Assembly: GCF_023195535.1 (NCBI RefSeq)
Contig: NZ_JALPNF010000003.1
Coordinates: 372,001-436,000, forward strand
Direction of reading: 5' to 3'
Length of the DNA: 64,000 nucleotides
Source of the DNA: Sphingomonas faeni
Lineage (GTDB): Bacteria > Pseudomonadota > Alphaproteobacteria > Sphingomonadales > Sphingomonadaceae
Shown: positions 46,860 through 54,726 of the stretch, piece by piece
Layout of the letters: the number at the start of each line of letters is the position of its first letter
Numbering within the stretch: position 1 is the first letter of the stretch
The notes under the pieces: generated by a model
What the model was told of the DNA's origin: nothing
Seen by the model: only the letters and a program-made list of their open reading frames with translations
Database searches by the model: none
Made by a program: the position numbers and the translations under genes

Positions 46860-49216
46860 GGATGCGCGGATGTCTGGTCGTCGCGGCGCTCGCCGTCGCC
46901 GCTCCCGCGCAGGCGGGGCAGGGGGCGGTCGACCTGCCGGCAGGGCGGCTCGGCGATGCGGTGCTGGCGCTCGGGCGGCAGTCGGGGACGAGCATCGTCA
47001 TCGGCGATCCGGGGCTGTGGGCGCGGCGTGTGCCGGCAGTGCGTGGGCGGATGAGCGCGCGCGAGGCGCTCGACCGGCTGGCAGTCGCGGCAAACGCCGA
47101 CGTTGCAGCCGCAGGACCGTTGGGATGGCGGCTCGTTGCGCGCGCGCCGCATGTCGCGATAGTCCGGTTGAAACGGCCTAAGATCGTGCCCGTGCCGGCA
47201 CCGGTGGTCCAGGGCGCGGATATCGTCGTCACCGGCAGCAAGCGCGACGTGCGGTTGCGCGATTTTGCGGGGCAGGTGGCGTTGCTCGACGGGGTCGATC
47301 TCGCGCTCGGCGGCGCGGGCGGGACCGAGGCGATCCTTGCGCGGCTGGCAAGCGTGTCCTCGACGCATCTCGGCGCCGGGCGCAACAAGCTGTTCATTCG
47401 CGGGATCGCCGATTCCAGTTTCACTGGGCCGACCCAGACCACGGTGGGGCAATATTTCGGGGACCTGCGGCTGAGCTACAACGCGCCCGATCCCGATCTG
47501 CGGCTGTACGATATCGCGTCGGTCGAGGTGCTCGAAGGGCCCCAGGGGACGCTGTACGGCGCAGGGTCGCTCGGCGGGATCATCCGCACCGTGCCGAATG
47601 CGCCGGAGCTGGGCGCGGTGTCGGCGTCGATCGCGGGCGGTCTGTCGGCCACGTGGCACGGCGATCCGGGTGCTGATTTGGGCGTGACGCTGAACGTGCC
47701 GCTCGGCGAGCGGGTGGCGCTGCGCGTCGTCGGCTACGGCGTCAGCGAGGGCGGGTATATCGACAATCCGGTGCTCGACCGGCGCGACGTGAACCGGACG
47801 CGGATCGGCGGCGGGCGCGCGATGCTGAGGCTCGATGCGGGGAATGGGTGGACCGTCGATCTTGGCGGGATCGGGCAATGGACCAAGGGCGACGACAGCC
47901 AATATGCCGATCGCGACGCGCCACCGCTGACCCGGTCGAGCGCGATCGTGCAGGGCTTCTCGGCGGATTACACGATGGGGCAGGTGGTCGTGTCGGGCGC
48001 GATCGGCGGGCTGAAGGTCAAGTCCTCGACCGGGATCGTCGGCCAGGCGCTGACCGAGCGGTACGACGCGACGCTGCCCGAAGGCGAAGCCCGCGTGTTC
48101 GCACAGCGCAACGCGACGTCGATGATCGCGAACGAGACGCGGGTCTGGCGGCCGATGCGGAACGGGTTCGGCTGGGTGGTCGGTGGCAGTTTCACGCAAA
48201 ACCGGACGCGGCTGTCGCGGTCGCTCGGGCCGGTCGATGCGCTGGCGCCGGTGACGGGCGTGACCAACAGCATCGACGAGGCGACGCTGTACGGCGAGGG
48301 GAGCGTGCAACTGGTGCGCGGACTGATCGCGACCGCTGGCGCCCGAGTCACGCGCGCCTCGCTGGCAGGCACCGGCGAGGACATCGCACCGGCGCGGCTG
48401 GAGACGGTCGCGCTTGCCCGCGCACGCGTGACGGCGGACCGGATCGAGACGAGCGTGCTGCCGTCCGCCTCGCTGATCGCTGCGGCGCTGCCGAAGGTGT
48501 CGCTGTACGGACGGTATCAGCAGGGATTCCGCCCGGGCGGGCTGGCGATCGAGAGCGATTTCGTGCGGCGGTTCGAGAATGATCGCGTGCGGACGCTGGA
48601 GAGCGGCGTGCGCTATGGGCTTGCGGGAATCGACAGCGCGTATCTGTCGGCGAGCGTGTCGCACACGATCTGGCAGGATATCCAGGCTGACTTCACCGAC
48701 GCGACCGGCCTGCCGAGCACCGCCAATATCGGCGACGGGCGGATCTGGACGTTCAGCGCGGCGGGGGGATGGAAGCCGGTCGCCGGGCTGACGCTCGACG
48801 CTGGCTTCACCTATAACGACAGCCGCGTGACCGAGCCCAGCCCGGCGCTGTTCGTGGCGCTCGCGCGGATGAGCCAGGTGCCAAACATCGCGCGCTATGC
48901 AGGGCGGCTTGGGGCGGATTACCGGCGGGATGTCGGGCGGGATCTGGAACTGCGGGTATATGGATGGGCGCGCTATGTCGGGCGGTCGCGGCTCGGGGTC
49001 GGGCCTGTGCTCGGCGAGGAGCAGGGGGATTATCTGGATACGGCGCTGACGGCGCGGGTTGGGCGGGCTTCGTTGGGGGTGACGCTCGGGGTGACGAATT
49101 TGACGGATAGCGTCGGCAACCGGTTCGCGTTGGGGACGCCGTTCCAGGTCGGGAGCGGGCAGATTACGCCGCAGCGACCGCGGACGGTGCGGATAGGTTT
49201 GGACGCGGCGTTCTGA
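46856..49216 (+). CDS. TonB-dependent receptor with N-terminal STN signalling domain
   Basis: A 786-residue outer-membrane receptor. Signal peptide residues 1-20 (CLVVAALAVAAPAQA). The STN (secretin/TonB N-terminal) domain is about 25-95 (LPAGRLGDAVLALGRQSGTS), which in FecA-type systems contacts FecR. The plug starts near ADIVVTGSKR (125-134) with KLFIRGIAD and VEVLEGPQGTLYGAGSLGG. A 22-strand-type barrel ends at RPRTVRIGLDAAF with a terminal Phe. The start is GTG 46856 coupled to fecR; ATG 46862 is possible. The ligand cannot be read from sequence. Confidence 0.93.
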   Translation: MRMRGCLVVAALAVAAPAQAGQGAVDLPAGRLGDAVLALGRQSGTSIVIGDPGLWARRVPAVRGRMSAREALDRLAVAANADVAAAGPLGWRLVARAPHVAIVRLKRPKIVPVPAPVVQGADIVVTGSKRDVRLRDFAGQVALLDGVDLALGGAGGTEAILARLASVSSTHLGAGRNKLFIRGIADSSFTGPTQTTVGQYFGDLRLSYNAPDPDLRLYDIASVEVLEGPQGTLYGAGSLGGIIRTVPNAPELGAVSASIAGGLSATWHGDPGADLGVTLNVPLGERVALRVVGYGVSEGGYIDNPVLDRRDVNRTRIGGGRAMLRLDAGNGWTVDLGGIGQWTKGDDSQYADRDAPPLTRSSAIVQGFSADYTMGQVVVSGAIGGLKVKSSTGIVGQALTERYDATLPEGEARVFAQRNATSMIANETRVWRPMRNGFGWVVGGSFTQNRTRLSRSLGPVDALAPVTGVTNSIDEATLYGEGSVQLVRGLIATAGARVTRASLAGTGEDIAPARLETVALARARVTADRIETSVLPSASLIAAALPKVSLYGRYQQGFRPGGLAIESDFVRRFENDRVRTLESGVRYGLAGIDSAYLSASVSHTIWQDIQADFTDATGLPSTANIGDGRIWTFSAAGGWKPVAGLTLDAGFTYNDSRVTEPSPALFVALARMSQVPNIARYAGRLGADYRRDVGRDLELRVYGWARYVGRSRLGVGPVLGEEQGDYLDTALTARVGRASLGVTLGVTNLTDSVGNRFALGTPFQVGSGQITPQRPRTVRIGLDAAF

Positions 49217-49221
49217 CGCTG

Positions 49222-49350
49222 CAATCCTTCCCCGCCAGGAGGAGCTGGCTGTCCCTTGCCAGACGGAGGGGGAGGTAACAATCACATCCGTTGCGTGTCC
49301 TCCCCCTCCGTCTCGCTACGCGATCCACCTCCCCCTGGCGGGGGAGGATT
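49222..49350. repeat. Intergenic palindrome, family P3 (copy 2)
   Basis: CAATCCTTCCCCGCCAGGAG at the left faces CTCCCCCTGGCGGGGGAGGATT at the right, read as two shorter blocks CTCCCCCTGGC and GGGGGAGGATT. The inner GACGGAGGGGGAGG pairs with CCTCCCCCTCCGTC. Between convergent genes. Confidence 0.85.
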
Positions 49351-49357
49351 AACGGCT

Positions 49358-49843
49358 TCAGCCCTTTGCTAGCGCGCGCTGGTCGGCGGGGAGCAGCGCC
49401 AGCGCGGTTTTGTAGCAATCCTCGACATGCGAATTACCGACCAGCTTCATCGCGCCGAAGCTGATCGTCGCGGCCACCGCCGAGCCCGCGAAGGGGATGA
49501 ATTTCGCCATCGATCCCACCGCGACGCGCGCGCCGACGCGGCGGAGCAGGGCGACGACGATGCGCTTGGTCACCATCCGGCCGATCATCGTGTTGCCGAG
49601 GCTCGACGCCATCACCAGCGCCTGCTGCGCGATCTGCGGCTCGAGCTTTTGTACCTGGTCGTGATCGAGGCCGAAGCGCTTGCTGATTTCGGGCAGCAGC
49701 TTGGTGAGAAGGCCGATGTCCGCGACGATATCCGCGCCGGGGATCGGCACGACCGCAGCCCCCGCCGACATCATCGAGCGCGTCGTGACGAGCCGCTTGC
49801 TGTCGTCGCGGATGCGGTCGAGTTCGGCGATGGTAGTGATCAT
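49358..49843 (-). CDS. Small membrane-associated protein, DUF697-like
   Basis: A 161-residue protein with hydrophobic helical segments: MMSAGAAVVPIPGADIVADI (residues about 23-42), LVMASSLGNTMIGRMV and IPFAGSAVAATISFGAM. A PIPGADIVADIGLLTKLLPE pattern is reminiscent of DUF697/EcsC-like proteins. Function unknown. It ends near a P3 palindrome and is convergent with the TonB receptor gene. Confidence 0.75.
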   Translation of the reverse strand: MITTIAELDRIRDDSKRLVTTRSMMSAGAAVVPIPGADIVADIGLLTKLLPEISKRFGLDHDQVQKLEPQIAQQALVMASSLGNTMIGRMVTKRIVVALLRRVGARVAVGSMAKFIPFAGSAVAATISFGAMKLVGNSHVEDCYKTALALLPADQRALAKG

Positions 49844-49979
49844 GCTGGCGTTTCCCTGAAATTATCGAGCCGACAACGCGCCGCCGGGGTCCTGGTGCCA
49901 CGGGATAATAGCGCGCGGTTCAAGGTTCGCGAGCCCCGCCTCCGTCCTCTTTTCGAAAACACATCGAAAAGGGTTCCGT

Positions 49980-52900
49980 ATGCGTCGTCTCCTGCTGACC
50001 ACCACCTGCCTGTTCGCGATCACGTCGCCGCTGCAGGCGCAGACCGTGATCGACACCAAGCGGACCGATGCGGTGCGGACCTCGACGACCAAGGCGGGCG
50101 CACCCGACAACATCCGCATCGCCGCGGCGGGTTCGGTGACGCCGACCAGCGGCACCGCGGTCACGGTCGACAGCGTCAATTCTGTCACCAACGAAGGTAC
50201 GATCCAGGTCACCAACGCCGACGGATCGACCGGCATCCTCGCCAACGCAGGCACTGGCGGCGGCATCACCAACGCGGCGGCGGGTAAGATCATCGTCGAT
50301 GAAAGCTATGTCGCGACCGATACCGACAAGGACGGCGACCTCGACGGGCCGTTCGCGGCGGGCACCGGACGCACCGGCATCCGCACCGCGGGCGCCTACA
50401 CGGGCGCGATCGTCAACAGCGGCGCGATCACGGTGAAGGGCAACGATTCCGCGGGCATCTGGCTGGGCGGGCCGCTGACCGGCGCGTTCACGCATGACGG
50501 GCAGACCTCGGTCACCGGCGATCGCTCGACCGGCGTGCGGATCGCGGACGTGACCGGCAACGTCCGGCTCGCGGGCACCATAGCGGCGATCGGGCAGGGC
50601 GCGGTGGCTGCACGCGTCGATGGTAACATCACGGGTGCGCTGGTCGTCCAGGGCGCGCTGGGCTCGACCGGCTATCGCTACGTGACGGCCCCCGCCGATC
50701 CGTCGAAGCTCGAAGCCGACGACCTGTTGCAGGGCGGATCGGCGCTGGTCGTCGCCAGCGACGTCTCGGGCGGGATCATCTTCGCGGTGCCGCCGAAGGA
50801 CGCGAGCACCACCGATACCGACGAAGACAAGGACGGCCTGCCCGACGCCACCGAAGGCTCGGCGGCGATCACCTCCTATGGCGCGGCGCCGGCGGTGCAG
50901 ATCGGCTCGGCGACGCGTGCGGTCGCGATCGGCGCGGTCGCGGGGACGGGAACCGGCTTCGGCTTGATCGTCGACGGCGGCATCGCGGGTAGCGGCGTCT
51001 ATGGTGGCGTCGAGGGTAACGGCCTGGCGATCGGCGGGCTTGGTGGCGCGGTGACGATCGCCGGCGGGATCGGCATCAACGGCACCGTCGCGGCGGCGGC
51101 AAACGGCGCGAGCGCGACGGGGTTGAAGCTCGGTAGCGGTGCGTCGACCCCCGAAATCCGCAATGCCGGCACGATCTCGGCAGCCGGCGGCGGCACGGCG
51201 GCATCGCGCTCGACGGCGGTGCTGATCGACACCGGTGCCTCGGTCGCGACGGTCCGCAACAGCGGCACGATCAAGGCGACCGCGCAGGCCGCCGACGGCA
51301 CCGCGATCGGCATCCTCGACCGGTCGGGCACCGTCACGCTAATCGAGAATAGCGGCAGTATCGGCGCATCGGGCGCGCTCGCCACCTCCGAGCGCAACGT
51401 CGCGATCGACCTCTCGGCGAACACGACCGGCACGATCGTCCGCCAGACCGCGGTCGCGACCGGCATCGCCGCACCCGGGATGGTCGGCGACGTGCGCTTC
51501 GGCACCGGCAACGACCTGTTCGACGTCGCCGACGGCACCGTCACCGGCACTGCGCGGTTCGGGAGCGGCAACAACCGCCTGGCCCTATCGGGCGACGCGA
51601 ACTTCACCGGCGGCGCGGTGTTCGGCGCGGGCAACGACGCGCTGACGCTGGCTGGGACGTCGGTGTTCGTCGGTGCGGCGGACTTCGGTGGCGGTACCGA
51701 CACGCTGACGCTCGGCGGCACCTCGCGCTTCTCGGGTACGCTCGCCAACGCGCAAGGGCTCGCGGTCGCGGTGGCCGGCGGCACGCTCGACATCACCAAC
51801 GCCGCGTCGATCGCCTCGCTCTCGGTCGCCGGGGGCGGCGTGCTCGCGGTGACGCTCGACAAGGCTGGTGGCACCAGCACGGCCATCCAGGTCGCGGGCA
51901 CTGCAGCCTTCGACAAGGATTCGACGCTCGCGCTGAAGCTCACCAGCGTCGTCGATGCCGAGGGGCGCTACACCGTCCTGCGCGCCGGAACGCTGACGGG
52001 TGCCGCAAACCTCACCGCGACCACGACTCTGCTCCCGTTCCTCTACAAGGGCAGCATCGCAACCGCCACGGGCAACGAGCTTGCGGTCGACGTCGCGCGC
52101 AAATCGTCGACCGAACTCGGGCTCAACCGCTCGCAGGCGTCGGCCTATGACGCGATCTACAAGGCGCTCGGCAACGACGCGAAGATCGGCGGGGCGTTTC
52201 TCAACATCACCGATGGCGACGCATTCCGCGGCTCGGTCCGCCAGATGCTGCCCGATCATGCCGGCGGCACATTCGAGGCGGTCACGATGGGCTCGCGCGC
52301 GACCGCCCGCGTCCTCGCCGACCCGCATGGCCCGTTCAAGGACGAGGGGAAGTGGGGCTATTGGGTAACGCAGGTCGCATGGGGCACGTCGAAAAGCGTC
52401 GCCGATACCGCGGGCTACGACATCAGCGGCTGGGGCGTTTCGGCTGGTGCGGAATACAAGACCGGCGTCGGCAATTTCGGCACCTCGCTCGCGTATCTGA
52501 ACGGGCAGGATGCCGATGATGGCACCAACAACGAAGTGCGATCGAACCAGTATGAGCTGGCCGGATATTGGCGCGGGCATTGGGGCGGTCTGCAGGCCAA
52601 TGCGCGCGTCTCGGGTGCCACGATCAAGTTCGACGGCTCGCGTGATTTCAGCGGTGCGATCGGTAGCGAAGCGGTCGATCGGACCACGAACGGCGATTGG
52701 AACGGCACGCTCTATTCCGCATCGGGCGGCGTCTCGTGGGACGGCGGCAAGGGCATCTTCGTGTTCCGGCCGGTCTTGGCCATCGATTATTACAAGCTGA
52801 AGGAGGACGGTTACAGCGAGACCGGCGGTGGCAAGGCTATCGACCTCGTGGTCCAGTCGCGCAGCAGCGACGAGCTGGCGGTGACGGCGAGCACGGCGCT

Positions 52901-53186
52901 GGGGCTGAACTTCGGGGGCACGAGCCCGGACCAGGGCTGGTTCAGGGTCGAGGCGGAAGGCGGCCGGCGCGAACTCGTCGGCGGCGGGCTCGGCGCGACG
53001 ACGGCGGCATTCGAGGGCGAGCAGTCGTTCACACTGACGCCGGAAGAGCGGACTAGCGGTTGGGTCGGCAAGCTGCGCGCGGTCGGCGGGAGTTCGGTGT
53101 TCCGGCTCGGCGGCGAGTTTGGCGCCGAGCAGCAGCAGGGCCGCGTGGCGCTGTCGCTGCGCGCGAGCTTGCAGATCGGGTTGTAG
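49980..53186 (+). CDS. Autotransporter (type V secretion) with beta-rich passenger
   Basis: A 1068-residue protein. Signal peptide residues 1-21 (LLTTTCLFAITSPLQAQ). The passenger (about 22-730) is full of short degenerate repeats of the form NSGTI.A, RNAGTISA, VRNSGTIKA, predicting a beta-helix. Two Asp-rich loops (DTDKDGDLDG near 112 and DTDEDKDGLPD near 280) look like calcium-binding thrombospondin type 3 units. The autotransporter barrel (about 790-1068) has WGYWVTQVAWG and repeated aromatic strands, but ends in Leu (LRASLQIGL) rather than Phe. Role (adhesion or surface enzyme) is unknown. Confidence 0.88.
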   Translation: MRRLLLTTTCLFAITSPLQAQTVIDTKRTDAVRTSTTKAGAPDNIRIAAAGSVTPTSGTAVTVDSVNSVTNEGTIQVTNADGSTGILANAGTGGGITNAAAGKIIVDESYVATDTDKDGDLDGPFAAGTGRTGIRTAGAYTGAIVNSGAITVKGNDSAGIWLGGPLTGAFTHDGQTSVTGDRSTGVRIADVTGNVRLAGTIAAIGQGAVAARVDGNITGALVVQGALGSTGYRYVTAPADPSKLEADDLLQGGSALVVASDVSGGIIFAVPPKDASTTDTDEDKDGLPDATEGSAAITSYGAAPAVQIGSATRAVAIGAVAGTGTGFGLIVDGGIAGSGVYGGVEGNGLAIGGLGGAVTIAGGIGINGTVAAAANGASATGLKLGSGASTPEIRNAGTISAAGGGTAASRSTAVLIDTGASVATVRNSGTIKATAQAADGTAIGILDRSGTVTLIENSGSIGASGALATSERNVAIDLSANTTGTIVRQTAVATGIAAPGMVGDVRFGTGNDLFDVADGTVTGTARFGSGNNRLALSGDANFTGGAVFGAGNDALTLAGTSVFVGAADFGGGTDTLTLGGTSRFSGTLANAQGLAVAVAGGTLDITNAASIASLSVAGGGVLAVTLDKAGGTSTAIQVAGTAAFDKDSTLALKLTSVVDAEGRYTVLRAGTLTGAANLTATTTLLPFLYKGSIATATGNELAVDVARKSSTELGLNRSQASAYDAIYKALGNDAKIGGAFLNITDGDAFRGSVRQMLPDHAGGTFEAVTMGSRATARVLADPHGPFKDEGKWGYWVTQVAWGTSKSVADTAGYDISGWGVSAGAEYKTGVGNFGTSLAYLNGQDADDGTNNEVRSNQYELAGYWRGHWGGLQANARVSGATIKFDGSRDFSGAIGSEAVDRTTNGDWNGTLYSASGGVSWDGGKGIFVFRPVLAIDYYKLKEDGYSETGGGKAIDLVVQSRSSDELAVTASTALGLNFGGTSPDQGWFRVEAEGGRRELVGGGLGATTAAFEGEQSFTLTPEERTSGWVGKLRAVGGSSVFRLGGEFGAEQQQGRVALSLRASLQIGL

Positions 53187-53193
53187 GAAAAGG

Positions 53194-53330
53194 ACGTCAC
53201 GATCCTCCCCCGCCAGGGGGAGGTGGCGCCACAGGCGACGGAGGGGGAGGACACGGAACGAATGGGTCGCTTACCGCCCCCTCCGTCAGGCAAGCGCCTG
53301 CCACCTCCCCCTGGCGGGGGAGGATCGTGA
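53194..53330. repeat. Intergenic palindrome, family P3 (copy 3)
   Basis: CACGATCCTCCCCCGCCAGG and GGGAGGTGGCG face CGCCTGCCACCTCCCCC and TGGCGGGGGAGGATCGTG; the inner GACGGAGGGGGAGG has CCCCCTCCGTC opposite. It ends four bases before the outer-membrane factor stop codon and lies between convergent genes. Confidence 0.9.
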
Positions 53331-53333
53331 AGG

Positions 53334-54716
53334 TTACGTCCGCGTCTGCCAGCCGCCGCCTAGCGCGCGGAAGAGGTCGACTTGGGCGCCGGCGATACGC
53401 GCGTCCGCCGCGGCGAGGTCCGTGTCGGTATCCGCCAGCGTGCGTTCGGCGTCGAGGACGTCGAGGAAGTCGATCTGGCCTTCGCGCTGGCGGGCGCGGG
53501 TGATGCGGGCGGCGGTGGCGGCGTTGTCGTGCGCGGACTGGAGCTGCGTGCGCCTGTCCAGTTCGCGGGCGTAGTTCGAGAGCGCGGTCTCGGTTTCCTC
53601 GAGTGCGGTGAGGACGCTGCCGTCGAAATTGGCGAGTGCACCGCGGGTGTCGGCTTCGGCGCCCGCTATGCGGGCACGGGCGGCGGACTGGTTGAGCGAC
53701 CAGTTCAGCAGCGGGCCGAGCAGCCAGCGGATCGGGCCGCCGGTGAAGATGTCGCCGACGCTGAGCGCGGTCGAGCCGATCGAACCGCCAAGCGAGATTT
53801 GCGGATAGAGTTGCGAGGTCTGGACGCCGATACGGGCGGTGGCCGCGGCGAGGCGGCGTTCGGCGGCGTGGACGTCGGGTCGGCGGGCTAGCAACGTCGC
53901 GCCGTCGCCGATCGGGATCGGCTGGTCGAGGCGCGGCGTGGTGGTGCGGGCACCGGCTGTCGCGGGCAGGTCCTGCGGGGTGCGACCGGTAAGCGTGGCG
54001 AGGCGGAAGAGCGCGGCTTGGCGCTCGGCTTCGATCTGCGGGATGTTGGCGGCGCGTTGGTCACGCAGGGCGGCGATCCGGACCTGATCGAGGCGGGCTG
54101 CGCGACCGGCGTCGACGCGCTTGCCGGTCAGCGTGTTCGACTTGTCGAGCAGCTCGACGATCCGCTTGGCGACTGCGAGGCGTTCGGCGGACGAGGCTGC
54201 GTCGACATAAGCGCGGGTGGTGGCCGCGACGATCGAGACCCGGACCGCGTCGGCATCGGCCTGCGCCGCACCGACGTCGCCGCGCGCGGCCTCGACGTTG
54301 CGGCGGACTCGGCCGGCGAGATCGACCTCGTAGCTGACGTCGAGCCCGACATCATAGGTAGCGCGCTGGCGGTCGAAACCGGGGAGGTTCTGGAGTTGCG
54401 AGGTGCGCGCGTAATTGCCACTCGCGCCGGCGTTTACTTGCGGCTCGCGGTCGGTCTTCGTGCCGCGCAGCGAGGCGCGGGCGCTGTCGAGGCGAGCGAC
54501 GGCGACGCGGAGGTCGGTGTTCGTGGCCAATGCGTCCGCGACGAGGCCGTCGAGGACCGGGTCGCGGTACATCCGCCACCAATCGTTATCCGGCGCGGTC
54601 GTGACGGTGGCAGCATTCGCGGTGACGAACGATGCCGCCGCCTTGGGTGGGGTGATCGGCGCGACATAGTCGGGGAGCGTCAGCGCCGAGAGGCTCGCGA
54701 GGAGGGCGGACTTCAT
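53334..54716 (-). CDS. RND efflux outer-membrane factor (OprM/NodT type)
   Basis: A 460-residue outer-membrane channel of the TolC superfamily: LPDYVAPITPP near the start, DWWRMYRDPVLDGLVADALATN split at residues about 43-65, two OEP repeats with long coiled coils, and the family's IGVQTSQLYPQISLGGSIG in the second half. ATG 54716 is used. The N-terminus (MKSALLASLSALTLPDYVAP) lacks the lipobox Cys usual before PDY in this group. Last gene of the efflux operon, 10 bp after the pump gene. Confidence 0.92.
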   Translation of the reverse strand: MKSALLASLSALTLPDYVAPITPPKAAASFVTANAATVTTAPDNDWWRMYRDPVLDGLVADALATNTDLRVAVARLDSARASLRGTKTDREPQVNAGASGNYARTSQLQNLPGFDRQRATYDVGLDVSYEVDLAGRVRRNVEAARGDVGAAQADADAVRVSIVAATTRAYVDAASSAERLAVAKRIVELLDKSNTLTGKRVDAGRAARLDQVRIAALRDQRAANIPQIEAERQAALFRLATLTGRTPQDLPATAGARTTTPRLDQPIPIGDGATLLARRPDVHAAERRLAAATARIGVQTSQLYPQISLGGSIGSTALSVGDIFTGGPIRWLLGPLLNWSLNQSAARARIAGAEADTRGALANFDGSVLTALEETETALSNYARELDRRTQLQSAHDNAATAARITRARQREGQIDFLDVLDAERTLADTDTDLAAADARIAGAQVDLFRALGGGWQTRT

Positions 54717-54726
54717 GATGCTGGTC

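Noticed and set aside
46832..49285. An 817-codon open frame on the minus strand
   Set aside because: It mirrors the TonB receptor gene and ends in repeat DNA. The receptor on the plus strand has clear family motifs; this frame has none.
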